A stretch of DNA of 64,000 nucleotides. Source: Gallionella sp. (GTDB taxonomy: Bacteria; Pseudomonadota; Gammaproteobacteria; Burkholderiales; Gallionellaceae). Under the pieces are notes generated by a model. The model searched no databases, was not told the DNA's origin, and saw only the letters and a program-made list of their open reading frames with translations. Positions within the stretch are counted from its first letter, which is position 1; the number at the start of each line of letters is the position of its first letter. The DNA lies in assembly GCA_028707275.1 (NCBI GenBank), contig JAQTUP010000010.1:1-64000 (forward strand), read 5' to 3'. Made by a program: the position numbers and the translations under genes. Positions 41,451 to 52,400 of this stretch are shown one piece after another.

Positions 41451-41657
41451 AGTCTTTACCTGTCGTACAAATTGCTAAGTAATCGCGCAAGACTCAAAAT
41501 ACCCACGGTAATAACCCGGCGCCCAACCGTCCGAAGAGCCCCTCATGAACAAGGATTTCATGCCACTCCTGATATTTAAGGTGAATATTATCCCCCGCAG
41601 CTTTCACAACAGCCAGGAACGCCATTTTACGCAAAAATACACCCGACAGCTCCGCTT

Positions 41658-44600
41658 TCAAGTTTGTTTCCATGTTTGCATGAACGTCTCAAAGCTGGCG
41701 ACATCAAGCGGTCGACTGAAGTAATAACCTTGCACTTCGTTGCAGCCTTGCAATCGTAAAAATGCCAGCTGATCTGCCGTTTCCACCCCTTCGGCGATAG
41801 TTTGAAACCCGAGACTCGCGGCCAGGGTGATGATAGCCGTCACGATAGCACGACTTTCGGGATCTTCGGCGATGTTGCTCACAAAAGACTGGTCGATCTT
41901 GAGTTTGTTGATCTTGAATTTTCTAAGATAACTCAAACTCGAATATCCTGTGCCAAAATCATCTATGGACATGCTGATCCCGCAGGCATGAAGCTCATCC
42001 ATCACCGCAATCGCCGCCTGCGGCGCATCCATCGCCACACTCTCGGTCAGTTCGAGCTCGATGTAGTCCGGCGGGAGCCCTGCTTCGGCCAAAATTTGCA
42101 TCACCCGCCCGGGCAGATTGGCATGCCTGAACTGTACCGCCGACAAATTCACCGCGATGGTAAATGGCGCCATGCCGCGATCCATCCACACCCTGGCCTG
42201 GCGCACCGCCGTGCGCAGCACCCATTCACCTATGCTCAGGATAAGTCCGCTCTCTTCGGCCACAGGAATGAATTCGGCCGGCGAAACGCCCCCCAGCTCG
42301 GGATGCTGCCAGCGCAGCAGGGCTTCGGCGCCAATAACGTGCCCGTCCTGCATGGAGATTTGCGGCTGATAGACCAGTTGAAACTGGTCGCGCTCCAGCG
42401 CATGGCGCAACGCATTTTCAAGTTGCAAGCGACGCCCCGCGCGCTCCTGCATTTCCGATGTAAAAAACCGGTAGGTGTTACGCCCGTCCCGCTTGGCGCG
42501 ATACATGGCCACATCGGCACACTGATACAACTTGTCAAAATCCATGCCATCACAAGGATAAATGGCGATGCCTACGGACGGCGTCACCACCAGTTCATAT
42601 TGTTCGATCCGGTTAATTTGCGCAACTGTTTCCAGCAGTTTCTCGGCCACGTGAGCGGCGCCATTGGCGTCTGTCCCGGGCAACACCAGTATAAACTCAT
42701 CGCCTCCCATACGCGACAAAGTATCTTCCGAACGAATCATGGATTTGAGTCTTGTGGCCAACTGGATCAATAACTCATCACCAATACGGTGCCCCAGCGT
42801 ATCGTTGATATTCTTGAAATGGTCGATATCCAAAAACAAAAGCGCCGCTTGCTGATCGGTGCGCTGAGCCAGTTTGATGACTTGCGCCACCCGGTCTTTT
42901 AACAGCACCTGGTTGGGCAGGCCGGTGAGCGAGTCAAAATAAGCCAATTGCGCGATGCGCGCCTCGGCCTGTTTTTTTTCGGTGATATCCTCCTTGATCG
43001 CCAGGTAGTTTGTCACTCGTCCATCTGACTGGCGCACAGGAGAGATCAGCGCATATTCAATGTATTCGGTCCCGTCGCGACGTCGGTTGGTCAGCTCGCC
43101 CCGCCAGATTTCGCCGGCAGTTAACTGCCCCCACATCTGTTCATAGACCGCCCGGCTTGTTTTTCCGGATTGCAAAATATTCGGGTTTTTGCCGATCGCC
43201 TCAGCCAGACTATAACCTGTTGCCCTGACAAAAGCCGCATTGGCATATTCGATGTTGGCATCAAGATCGGTGATAACGATGGTGTTCGGACTCTGCTCAA
43301 CCGCCTGGGAGAGCTTGCGCAGCTCACGTTCGTTCTGCGCCCGTTCAATGGCTAACCCTGCCAGATGCGCGCCGCGTTCGAGGGAAGCTCGCTCAAACGA
43401 TGACGGTTTGCGCGACACCGGGCAATAGAGCGCGAAGGTGCCCAGCACGCGATCTTGCGTGGATAAAATCGGCACAGACCAGCACGCTTGCAGTCCGTAC
43501 AATTGCCCCAGCTCCCGGTAATCCTGCCACAAAGGGTCGGTAAAAATATCGGCGACAATAGCGGCTGTTTTTGTGTAGGCGGCGGTGCCGCAGGAGGCAG
43601 CCTTTGCACCGATGGGCACCCTCTCCATTTTACGGCAATAGGCCGCAGGCAAACCGGGGGCTGCAACGCACGTCAGATACCTGCCATCCGGATTCAGTAT
43701 GGACACAGAACAGAACATCCCCGGATACATCGCCTCATAGCTGCCCGCCAGACGTCCCAGCAGATCCGGCAGAGGCTTGCCGCGCGCTAACATCTCCAGC
43801 AAGGAACGTTCATTTTGACTCTGGATTTCCATGCGCACGCGCATGGACGCGCGATCGAAGTTATCCAGCGCAAAACTGATGTCCATCGCCATTTCCCTCA
43901 GCAGATTACGCGAGGCTTCGTCAAAGGCGTTCGCATCCAGAGCATAGAGCGTCAGCGCACCGACGGGAATACCATTACAACAAAGCGGCAAAGCCGCTGA
44001 GGCACCCCAGCCGAAACGCGCACCACGCTCATGCCAGGATTCGGTGGCAGAATCGTGCTGAAAATCACGACACCACACAGGCCTGTTTTCGCGTATTGCC
44101 GTGCCTGTAGGACCATGCCCCAGTGGAGAGTCACTGTCCACTGAAATCTGAATCTCGTCGAGGTACTCCAAACCTTCACCGTAGGAGGCTGCGGGTATCA
44201 CCTGATGACCCGCCGCCTCCACCATGCCTATCCAGGCCATTTTAAAAACCCCCAGCTGCACGACAGCCCGGCAGATTTTAGGGAACAATTCCACTTGCGA
44301 CGTGCAACGAACAATGGCCTGATTACATTGACTCAATGCGGCGTAGAGCCCGGTGAGACGCTTTATTTCATCTGCTGCGATCTTGCGCGAAGTGATGTCG
44401 TGACTGACTCCCAGGACGCCCAGCAGCTCGCCACGGGCGCCGTACATGGCCGACTTGGTCGTCTCCACGCAGGCTCTGTGCCCATCGTCGGCAAAGGTGA
44501 TCCATTCCTCGTTGACCAGAGGCTTTTTCGCCGCCATCGCCATGCGGTCATGCGCGCAAAACGAGTCTGCCTGTTCACGGCTTACAAAATCATAATCAGT

Positions 44601-45560
44601 CTTGCCGATAATGCTCGCTTCTGCCGCACCGAAGAAGCGCTCGAACATCGGGTTGCAGCTCAAATAAACGCCGGTCCTGTCCTTGAGCCAGACCAGGTCA
44701 GGGATGGTTTTGATGATCGTATTCAACAGCGACTCGGCATGCTGGCGTCCAATGGACAGTGCTTCCATCCGGCGCAAGGCCAGCTCGTCGAGCACGGTGG
44801 CCGAGATGCGTTCCATCAGCTTGTGCTGGGTGACCATGCCCATCACCTGATGGCTGTCATCTACCACCACCAGATGGCGCAGTTTTTGCAGCTGCATCAT
44901 GCCGGCCATCTCGTACACAGAAGTTCGATGCGACGCGGTCAGCACGGGCGAATGCATCACGGCGCGCAAACTGAGTTTTTCATCCTGAGCGCCGTCGTGC
45001 AAAAGGCCTGCCATGTCCCGCTCGGTCAAAATACCCAAAGGCTGCCCCTGCTCCATGACCAGCACATAAGAGGTTTTATCCTCCAGCATCATGGACACGG
45101 CCTGATCCAGCGTATCATCGGGCGAGAGTTGCGGTAGTTTATGATCCATCACCGCATCAAGATCATCGAGGCGACGCAACAGGTCTGTCCCCAGATGCGT
45201 GCGAAAATCAGACTCGCTGGCCATTCCCACCACGAAACCTGATTCGTCCACCACCACTAAATGACGTATGCGCTGGTTGGTCACCTGTGCATAGGCGGCT
45301 GAAAATCCGGTCTCAGGCCGCGCTGTCAGCACAGGCGAGCTCATGATTTGTGACACCGGCGTGACGCGGGCCGCATGTGCGCTCAACTGGCGCAACAGAT
45401 CGCGTTCGGTAATGATGCCCAGCGGGGTGTTTTCTGACATGACCAGCAACGAGGATATGCGAGCCTCACTCATTTGCCTTGCCGCCTCGCCCAGCGTGCA
45501 CTCAGGCAGGACATGCCTTAACTGCCGGTTCATGATATCGGCCAGCGTGGGCTCCAACAT
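41658..45560 (-). CDS. CBS-PAS-GAF-PAS-GGDEF-EAL c-di-GMP signalling protein
   Basis: Encodes about 1300 residues from the ATG at 45560 (an in-frame TTG lies 33 bases earlier). Domains in order, rough positions: four CBS motifs as two pairs (5-255; repeated pattern LGIITERD, HLVVVD), PAS (270-390), GAF (400-545), GAF (560-715), PAS (725-845), GGDEF (850-1010; intact RMGGDEFILVL) and EAL (1030-1285; intact EALLRWQHPE, DDFGTGYSSLSYL). No membrane helix, so cytoplasmic. CBS pairs bind adenosine nucleotides in other proteins, which would let energy state set c-di-GMP turnover; that is inference. Confidence 0.93.
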   Translation of the reverse strand: MLEPTLADIMNRQLRHVLPECTLGEAARQMSEARISSLLVMSENTPLGIITERDLLRQLSAHAARVTPVSQIMSSPVLTARPETGFSAAYAQVTNQRIRHLVVVDESGFVVGMASESDFRTHLGTDLLRRLDDLDAVMDHKLPQLSPDDTLDQAVSMMLEDKTSYVLVMEQGQPLGILTERDMAGLLHDGAQDEKLSLRAVMHSPVLTASHRTSVYEMAGMMQLQKLRHLVVVDDSHQVMGMVTQHKLMERISATVLDELALRRMEALSIGRQHAESLLNTIIKTIPDLVWLKDRTGVYLSCNPMFERFFGAAEASIIGKTDYDFVSREQADSFCAHDRMAMAAKKPLVNEEWITFADDGHRACVETTKSAMYGARGELLGVLGVSHDITSRKIAADEIKRLTGLYAALSQCNQAIVRCTSQVELFPKICRAVVQLGVFKMAWIGMVEAAGHQVIPAASYGEGLEYLDEIQISVDSDSPLGHGPTGTAIRENRPVWCRDFQHDSATESWHERGARFGWGASAALPLCCNGIPVGALTLYALDANAFDEASRNLLREMAMDISFALDNFDRASMRVRMEIQSQNERSLLEMLARGKPLPDLLGRLAGSYEAMYPGMFCSVSILNPDGRYLTCVAAPGLPAAYCRKMERVPIGAKAASCGTAAYTKTAAIVADIFTDPLWQDYRELGQLYGLQACWSVPILSTQDRVLGTFALYCPVSRKPSSFERASLERGAHLAGLAIERAQNERELRKLSQAVEQSPNTIVITDLDANIEYANAAFVRATGYSLAEAIGKNPNILQSGKTSRAVYEQMWGQLTAGEIWRGELTNRRRDGTEYIEYALISPVRQSDGRVTNYLAIKEDITEKKQAEARIAQLAYFDSLTGLPNQVLLKDRVAQVIKLAQRTDQQAALLFLDIDHFKNINDTLGHRIGDELLIQLATRLKSMIRSEDTLSRMGGDEFILVLPGTDANGAAHVAEKLLETVAQINRIEQYELVVTPSVGIAIYPCDGMDFDKLYQCADVAMYRAKRDGRNTYRFFTSEMQERAGRRLQLENALRHALERDQFQLVYQPQISMQDGHVIGAEALLRWQHPELGGVSPAEFIPVAEESGLILSIGEWVLRTAVRQARVWMDRGMAPFTIAVNLSAVQFRHANLPGRVMQILAEAGLPPDYIELELTESVAMDAPQAAIAVMDELHACGISMSIDDFGTGYSSLSYLRKFKINKLKIDQSFVSNIAEDPESRAIVTAIITLAASLGFQTIAEGVETADQLAFLRLQGCNEVQGYYFSRPLDVASFETFMQTWKQT

Positions 45561-45652
45561 TGGATTCGGGCCTATGATAATCTCCAAAAGCAAACGTACT
45601 TCGGCAGTCTACTGGAATTTTATCTCATTCGCTTTGAATTTGAACCGGCGCG

Positions 45653-46978
45653 TCAAAGCTCTGCATGGAGGCGCAAGGCGTAAACATCCATCGGTCCTCG
45701 ATCGGCGTTGTAAGCGGGGTTCTGAATACGTTGATAGTCGGCACTCAACCAGAGCGCACGGGCAACATTCAAATTGTAATAACCTTCGAATATCGTTTCC
45801 GGGCGATAACGCAGGGCGCCATCGCCAATGAAGTATGAGGTGCCGCCCGCTTCCAGAAACTGGCGGCGTTCAGCGGATAAGGTGTTGCGCATGAAAGACA
45901 GCCCCACCCCGTCATCAGCACGCCCCCAGGCACGCCCTTTGATGGCAACCCCCGTCGACAGCGAGCCATCCACCTCGGTGAAAGCATAGGTTTCTGTCCT
46001 GCCGTCAGCCTGCATGGCGCGCAGGAAAAATCCGATGCTATCGCTGATTTCCTGCTCGACGTTAATGCCCAAGCCGTATTTGATTTTTTCTGTCGTGCGG
46101 ACGGCAAAGAGTGCATCAGGGCCTGTGTAATGACCGGGATTCGCCCTCAGCCAGGCTCGCGCGTCGACAAAAGAGGCCGTGATGGCGCGATTGCGCCAAC
46201 CCAACACGCGCACCCGGCCTTCATGCCCATACAGCATATGCTCATGCTCGATTTCGATCTGATCGCCATAGTGCTTGCCCAGCGCCCAGTCAACCGGCAA
46301 TTCATTGGGGCGGCGCGGCCCGCTCATCCGCCCTAAGCGCATCACCCAATCATCCTTGTACCACTCTGCCGCAAAGCCCCAGCCAAAACCTCGCGCATCA
46401 GCCGCATAGTCGTAAGCCGCATAAGTCCAGTTTCCCCAATTCATGAACTGGGTCCTTGCGTCCTTGGCATAAGTATTCGGATCAAACACGTCGAGTGTCG
46501 AAAAATTACCCACCGTCAGGACGACGCGATTTTTGTCTACCCAGCCTGCCATCTGATTATTAAGGCCGGGTTCGACACGCAAAGATTCCCCGCCGCGCCC
46601 CCACGTCTGGCGCAGAAAAAGTCGTTGCCGGTACAGGATGGGATTCGTTCCCGCAGCGCGGGTAATTTCTCCGTTGGTAAATCCGCCCAGCCCCACCAGA
46701 TTGGTGGAAAAAGGCACGCCCTGTGCAATCTCCGGATTCAAATAGAGCTCCCCCCCTTGCCACGGGCGAAAACCAAAAAAAGCGGTCGTGGAAAAGGTGT
46801 ACATCTTCTCGGATAAAGTCATGATGCTGTTTGAGCCGGAGTAAGCAGCACCGTAGGCCGGATGTTTCTGCCAATTGTAGGTCATCTGCACACGAGCCAT
46901 CGTATCCTCCACATAGGAGGGTTCGGCATGGCAGATGATGGCCCACATGCCGCAGAAGAATAGCATCGTTCTTTTCAT
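45653..46978 (-). CDS. OprB-like carbohydrate-selective porin
   Basis: Encodes 441 residues from the ATG at 46978, which begins a signal peptide (MKRTMLFFCGMWAIICHAE) and has GAGGAAA upstream; the frame is open earlier. The mature protein is beta-rich with many aromatic residues, ends in a strand finishing HAEL, and contains VLTVGNFSTLDVFDPNTYAKDARTQFMNWG, typical of the OprB family. Probably an outer-membrane channel for sugars or similar solutes. 92 bases upstream of the CBS-GGDEF-EAL gene and possibly in the same transcript. Confidence 0.8.
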   Translation of the reverse strand: MKRTMLFFCGMWAIICHAEPSYVEDTMARVQMTYNWQKHPAYGAAYSGSNSIMTLSEKMYTFSTTAFFGFRPWQGGELYLNPEIAQGVPFSTNLVGLGGFTNGEITRAAGTNPILYRQRLFLRQTWGRGGESLRVEPGLNNQMAGWVDKNRVVLTVGNFSTLDVFDPNTYAKDARTQFMNWGNWTYAAYDYAADARGFGWGFAAEWYKDDWVMRLGRMSGPRRPNELPVDWALGKHYGDQIEIEHEHMLYGHEGRVRVLGWRNRAITASFVDARAWLRANPGHYTGPDALFAVRTTEKIKYGLGINVEQEISDSIGFFLRAMQADGRTETYAFTEVDGSLSTGVAIKGRAWGRADDGVGLSFMRNTLSAERRQFLEAGGTSYFIGDGALRYRPETIFEGYYNLNVARALWLSADYQRIQNPAYNADRGPMDVYALRLHAEL

Positions 46979-47102
46979 CAAATTTCCTCGGGTTTTCAGA
47001 ATTACCCACCTGAAAAAACCGTGGGGGCGCATTTTAGCAGCCAGTCAGACTTCATGTTTTTTGATTTTTTCGCCGCACCCGGCCACGCCGCGTCGAACAG
47101 CG

Positions 47103-47144
47103 GCGAGGGTTACAGGCATGGCAAGTTTCATCATCGGCAACGGC
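47103..47144. repeat. Intergenic sequence related to the insertion in the kinase gene
   Basis: Forty-two bases starting GCGAGGGTTACAGGCATGGC match 47593-47634 at about 34 positions by hand count. It lies in the 46979-47247 spacer between the kinase and porin genes. On the minus strand both copies read (D/N)ETxHAxNPR. Nothing else is evident in the spacer. Confidence 0.55.
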
Positions 47145-47247
47145 ATCAATTTCATGCGCGTTACAGCAGACAAGTGTGGGGTAAAAAAGAGAAAACGTTT
47201 GCCTCATCCTCCGCGAACAGCGACGATTCTTCCATCGCCGGAATTTA

Positions 47248-49362
47248 CTATTCCTGAACCGGGTGTTTGATTGGCAACCACAGGGTAAATGTCGTGCCAC
47301 GACCCACTTCGCTCTGCACTTCGATGCGTCCTTGATGTTTTTTCACGATGCCGAACGACAGCGCCAGGCCGAGCCCGGTCCCCTTGCCTACCGGCTTGGT
47401 GGTAAAAAACGGGTCGAAGATACGCTTGAGGTTTTCCGGCAAAATCCCGTGACCGTTATCGCTAATCTGCACAAAAACCTCTTCGCCCTGTGTTCCGGTA
47501 CGGATGGTAATTACCCCTTTCACCTGAAACTCGCGCGGCGATACATTAGCTTCCTCGCCTTCAGGCAGAAAATTCGGGTGAGTGAGAGCAAAGCGAGGGT
47601 TCCGGGCATGGCGAGTTTCATTATCAGGGGCGGCCTGTCCTTCGGTCTCGATTGCATGCGCCGCGTTGATCAGCAGGTTCATGAACACCTGGTTAAGTTC
47701 GGAGGGCAAACACTCCACCTCGGAAAGTTCGCCGTATTCCTTGTTCACTTGCACATGATATTTTATCTCGTTCCACACGATGGCTAACGTGCTGTCCAGT
47801 CCACTGTGCAAATCCGCCCACAGCCATTCATCAGAATCACCCGCATGCGAGAATTCCTTCAGGTTCTGCACGATTTTTTTGACCCGGGTGATGCCATCTC
47901 TCGATTCATGCATCAGCGTCGGCATGTCTTGCCTTAAAAACGCCAATTCGATCTGTTGCTTGGTACGGCGCACTTCTGAGAGGCCAGCCTCCGGCACCGT
48001 CGCCTCGATACGTTCATACGCCTCGAGCAGCTCGAAAAGATCCCTGACGTAGTCTTCCAGCGCGCCGAAATTGGAATGAATAAAGCCGATCGGATTGTTG
48101 ATTTCGTGCGCCACGCCGGCTGCCAGCTGGCCAATGGACGCCATTTTCTCGGATTGCAGCAAATGAGCCTGGGCATCGTGCAACTGACGGTTGCTGTCCT
48201 TCAGTTCGTCGTTATACCTGTGCAACGCGGCTTCCATCGCTTTGCGCGCGGTAATATCGTGCATCACAGTCGAGAAGAACTCGATACATCCCGCCTTATT
48301 CTTGTGCGCCATGATCACTTGCAGCACCGGAATTTCCCGGCCAGATCTGGATTTTAATGCCGCCTCGCCAGACCAGGTTCCCTGTGCCAGAGCCACGGGC
48401 ATCCCTTCATCGCGCACGATACTAGTCGCCCAGTCTGGGTGGTAATCGACAAAATTGCATGAACTGAGATCTTCGTGCTCGCCTATCTCAAGTATCTTCC
48501 TGCCGGCACGGTTCAAATACAAGAATCCCCCGGCGCTGTCCGCCATTCCGACTACATCCGGCGTTTCTTCCAGTACCTTGGCGAAACGCCTGAGCGCGTC
48601 CTGCGTCTCTTTATGCTCGGTGATGTCCTGGGTGGTGCCGATGGAGCGCAGCGGACGGCCTTCTGAATCGTAAAATGTGTTGCAACGCTCATGCACCCAC
48701 TTCACCCGATTATCGGAAAACAGCAAGCGGTAGGTGATATCGTAAGCGCTCTTGTCCAGAATGGCGGTGGTATAAGCCTGATTCACCCTGTCCCGGTCAT
48801 CGGGATGTGCAAAAGATAAACAGGTCTCGTAGCGAATATCGCGGCATTCCGGATCGAGTTCGAAGATGCGGTAATTCTCATCCGACCAGACCAGGTGGTT
48901 TGCGACCAAATCCATATCCCAGCTGCCCAGATGTGCCAGTTGCTGGGCTTCGTCGAGCATTTGCTTGTACTGCCGCGAAACGATCTCAATGCGTTCGCGC
49001 TCGGCGATATCCCGTTGCAGCGCCGTCTGGGCGTCCAGCAGATCGCTCGTGCGCTCTTGCACACGCCGCTCCAGATGGATATTCATGTCGCGCAGCTGCG
49101 CCTGGTTGCGCAACAGTTCGGCCTGTTGCAGGCGCATCGGCCGTAAAAACAGCCAATACAGCAGCGGACTGAGGGTGACTAGCAGAACAAGGGGATCGAC
49201 AATCAGCAAAGTATCAACTGACAGCGCGCCGCCTGACCTTGCAGACATTTCGTCCAGCGACAACATGATCAGCAATTCGACCGCCAGGATGGACAGCCCG
49301 ACAATAACAACCGCCACCAGCGGAGAACGCGAAGCTCCGCGCAGCGACATACTATTTTTCAT
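47248..49362 (-). CDS. Membrane PAS-type sensor histidine kinase
   Basis: Encodes 704 residues. Two N-terminal membrane helices (about 15-36 and 50-72) enclose a very short periplasmic loop; a coiled coil follows, then PAS (130-255), PAS (260-375), a dimerisation/phosphoacceptor domain with [17 protein letters not shown] (H-box) and an HATPase domain (N box [13 protein letters not shown] boxes ISDNGHGIL and [11 protein letters not shown]). Between the N box and the next strand (GVITIRTG) there are about 43 extra residues that seem to be an insertion. No receiver domain. Last gene of a likely FixJ/GGDEF-EAL/kinase operon. Confidence 0.9.
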   Translation of the reverse strand: MKNSMSLRGASRSPLVAVVIVGLSILAVELLIMLSLDEMSARSGGALSVDTLLIVDPLVLLVTLSPLLYWLFLRPMRLQQAELLRNQAQLRDMNIHLERRVQERTSDLLDAQTALQRDIAERERIEIVSRQYKQMLDEAQQLAHLGSWDMDLVANHLVWSDENYRIFELDPECRDIRYETCLSFAHPDDRDRVNQAYTTAILDKSAYDITYRLLFSDNRVKWVHERCNTFYDSEGRPLRSIGTTQDITEHKETQDALRRFAKVLEETPDVVGMADSAGGFLYLNRAGRKILEIGEHEDLSSCNFVDYHPDWATSIVRDEGMPVALAQGTWSGEAALKSRSGREIPVLQVIMAHKNKAGCIEFFSTVMHDITARKAMEAALHRYNDELKDSNRQLHDAQAHLLQSEKMASIGQLAAGVAHEINNPIGFIHSNFGALEDYVRDLFELLEAYERIEATVPEAGLSEVRRTKQQIELAFLRQDMPTLMHESRDGITRVKKIVQNLKEFSHAGDSDEWLWADLHSGLDSTLAIVWNEIKYHVQVNKEYGELSEVECLPSELNQVFMNLLINAAHAIETEGQAAPDNETRHARNPRFALTHPNFLPEGEEANVSPREFQVKGVITIRTGTQGEEVFVQISDNGHGILPENLKRIFDPFFTTKPVGKGTGLGLALSFGIVKKHQGRIEVQSEVGRGTTFTLWLPIKHPVQE
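47518..47646 (-). repeat. Probable in-frame 129-base insertion in the kinase ATPase domain
   Basis: Kinases of this class usually run directly from NAAHAIE to GxITIRTG. Here 43 codons (starting [19 protein letters not shown]) separate them. The DNA core at 47593-47634 resembles the intergenic stretch at 47103-47144, as expected for a dispersed repeat that can insert inside genes. Boundaries were set by eye. Confidence 0.5.
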
Positions 49363-49413
49363 TACATCTTCCTCAACTTTTCAGGCACGCAAGCTCTTAG
49401 CGCGGATCCACTG

Positions 49414-52400
49414 TCATTTTAGTCTGGTGCGAGATAACGCCTCGTTCGCGGCAGCAAGCTGCGTCACCAGGCTCGCGTGCTCTTTCTTTATCTGGTAACT
49501 CTGGAACGCTTCGCGTATCCGTCCGCGCAATTGCTCGTCGTCCCACGGCTTGGTGAGAAATTTGTACACGGCCCCCTCGTTGATCGCATCGGTCACCGAT
49601 TTGAGGTCAGTATAGCCGGACAGCACGATGCGCATGCTGTTCGGATGAAGCAGCTTCGCCCGGCGCAAAAACTCCACCCCGTTCATTTCCGGCATGCGCT
49701 GGTCGGATACGATCACACCCACCTCATTGACGGCCAGCATGCCGAGCGCCTCGTGCGCGCTGGTGGTTTTCAGTATCCGGTAGCCTTCCCGGCGCAATAC
49801 GCGAACCAGAGAACTCAGGACGCTCTCCTCGTCGTCGAGCAGCAGCAGGACCGGTGTTTGCAAGCCGTCATTTCCGGCAGGAACCAGCCTCTTTTTTTGT
49901 TGCAACAGGGCGGTGATATCAGCTATCGGCAGCGGTCGGCTGAAATAATAACCCTGGATTTCGTCGCAATTACGCTGCCGCAGGAACGCCAGTTGCTCAA
50001 TGGTTTCCACCCCTTCCGCAATCACTTTGAGCTTCAGATTGCGCGACATGGAAACGATCGCGCCGACGATCGCGGCATCTTCCGGATCGCTTGCGATGTC
50101 GCGGATGAAGGACTGATCGATCTTCAACCGGCCAATCGGGAAGCGTTTGAGATAACTCAGCGAAGAATAGCCGGTGCCAAAGTCGTCAATGGAGAGTTCC
50201 ACGCCCATTTCCCGCAGTTGCCGAAACACCGTGAACACGAAGTCAGCCTGCTCGATCAGGATACCTTCGGTCAGTTCCAGTTCCAGATAGCGAGCCTCCA
50301 GCCCGGCTGCATGCAGCGCATCCTGCACGACCTTTACAAAGCCCGGTTCCCGGATCTGGCGCGCGGAGAGATTTACCGCGATGACGATGTGATACCCCTG
50401 GTCGTGCCAGGCTTTGGCCGTCAGGCACGCCTGTTGCAGCACCCAGGTGCCGATAGGGACGATCATGCCGCATTCTTCGGCGACCGGGATAAATACGGCA
50501 GGCGACACCCAGCCGGATACCGGGTGCTGCCAGCGCAGCAGCGCCTCGGCGCCGATGATGCGCCCGCTTTGCAAATCCACTTGCGGCTGGTAATGCAGCG
50601 TGAATTCGCCGCACTCCAGGGCTTGATGCAAATCATTGCCCATGCGCAGGTATTCGGTCGCGCGCCGGTTCATTTCCGGGGCATAGAACTGATAGCGGTT
50701 GCGCCCCAGCTCCTTGGCTCGATACATCGCCAGATCGGCATGCTTGAACAGGCTGTCCGCATCCGTACCATCCCGAGGATAGATGGCGATGCCGATGCTC
50801 GCCGTGACGTACATCTTCTCCGACTCGCAGTGCATGAAAAGCGTGAAGGCATGCAACAGCTTTTCCGCGATCGCCACGGCGTCTTCCTCTTTCTCCAGCC
50901 GGGGCATGACGATGACGAATTCGTCCCCGCCCAGACGCGCCACGGTATCCACTTCGCGCACACAGTCCGACAATCGACGCGCCACTTCCTGCAACAATAA
51001 ATCACCGGCATGATGACCCAGGCTGTCGTTGATCAGATTGAATCCGTCCAGATCGAGAACCACCGCCGCCATGATGCCGGACGTGCGTTGTGCGTGAACA
51101 ACGGCCTGGGACAGGCGGTCATAAAACAGATTGCGGTTGGGCAGTCCGGTCAGGGTATCGAAGTTGGCCATGCGTTCGAGCTCGGCCTCATAGCCCTTGC
51201 GCCGGGTGATATCCCGCGCCACCCCGATAAAATGCGTGACCTCACCCTTGTCGCCACACACCGGGGATACGTACAGTTCGTTCCAGAACAGGCTGCCATC
51301 CTTCCTGTAATTGCGCAGTATCGCCTGGCCGTTGCGCTCTTCGCGCATCGCGCTCCTGATATTCTCGATTTCCGGCTGATCCCGGTCGCTTCCTTGCAAT
51401 AAACGCGGGTTCTGTCCTAACACCTCATCCGCGCTGTAGCCGGTTATGCTGGTGAAGGCCGGATTGACATAGATGATGGGGCTCTCTGGTCGGCGGGCAT
51501 CGACGATCATGATCGAATTAACGCTCGCCTCAAGCGCGCGCCCGTAGAGCAGCAGCTCCACTTCGGCTCGACGGCGCTCGGTGATGTCGCGTCCGATGAT
51601 GGCTAATCCCTCGCGTTGTCCCCCTTTGCCAAACAGTGGCATCTTGCGCGTCTCCATGATCACGCGCAGGCCATCTTCCGTCGTCAGGCTTTCTTCGCCC
51701 ACCACCAACCGCCCTGCCTGCCAGGCCTTCTCATTGCCCGCAAGGCACTCCTCGTACACTGCACGAAATGCCGGTTGCAAATCCGCCAGTTCCATCTCGG
51801 TCTTGCCCTGCCAGGGAAGGTCGTGCAATTGGAACATCTGTTTGGCCGACTCATTGGTGATCTGCAAACGCCCCTCGCCATCATTGAAGAAAACCGCATC
51901 GGGGATGGCCTCGATCAAGGTTGACAGGCGTTCATGTGCAGCAACGATTTCAGTTTTTTGAAGCTCGCGCTCGGTGATATCCTCGATCAGCACGACCATG
52001 TAGTCGATGCTGCCGTCCATACGGCGAAGGGCGCGCGCAGCGATGCAGGCATAAACCAGGCTGCCATCACGGCGGATGTAGCGCTTGTCCATCGTGTACT
52101 CTTCGATTTCGCCGGACAATATCCGGTCATGCAGGATTTCGTTGGCGGCAAGGTCGTCCGGATGGGTCAGCTCGGACCAGGTCAGGCGCATCAGTTCATC
52201 CCGCGTATAACCCAGTATCGCGCACAAGGTATCGTTGACTTCCAGCAAGCCTTTTTCCGGACTGGTCGCCGACATTCCTACCATGGAACGCTCAAAATAG
52301 GCGCGGAAATGAGATTCGCTTCTGCGAACGTGTTCAGCGCTTTCTCGCAGCTCGGCGGTGCGCTCATCCACCAGGTGCTCCAGATGGTGACGCAGACGAT

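Noticed and set aside
41802..42773. 323-codon plus-strand frame inside the CBS-GGDEF-EAL gene
   Set aside because: Opposite the conserved GGDEF and EAL coding sequence and with shadow-type composition (His/Arg/Gln-rich).
46979..47247. Minus-strand ORF in the kinase-porin spacer (47052-47300)
   Set aside because: It overlaps the kinase 3' end, has a Cys/Arg-rich shadow-like composition, and its only notable part is the repeat core.
49477..51000. 507-codon plus-strand frame inside the REC-GGDEF-EAL gene
   Set aside because: Shadow of the minus-strand gene, whose domains are all intact.
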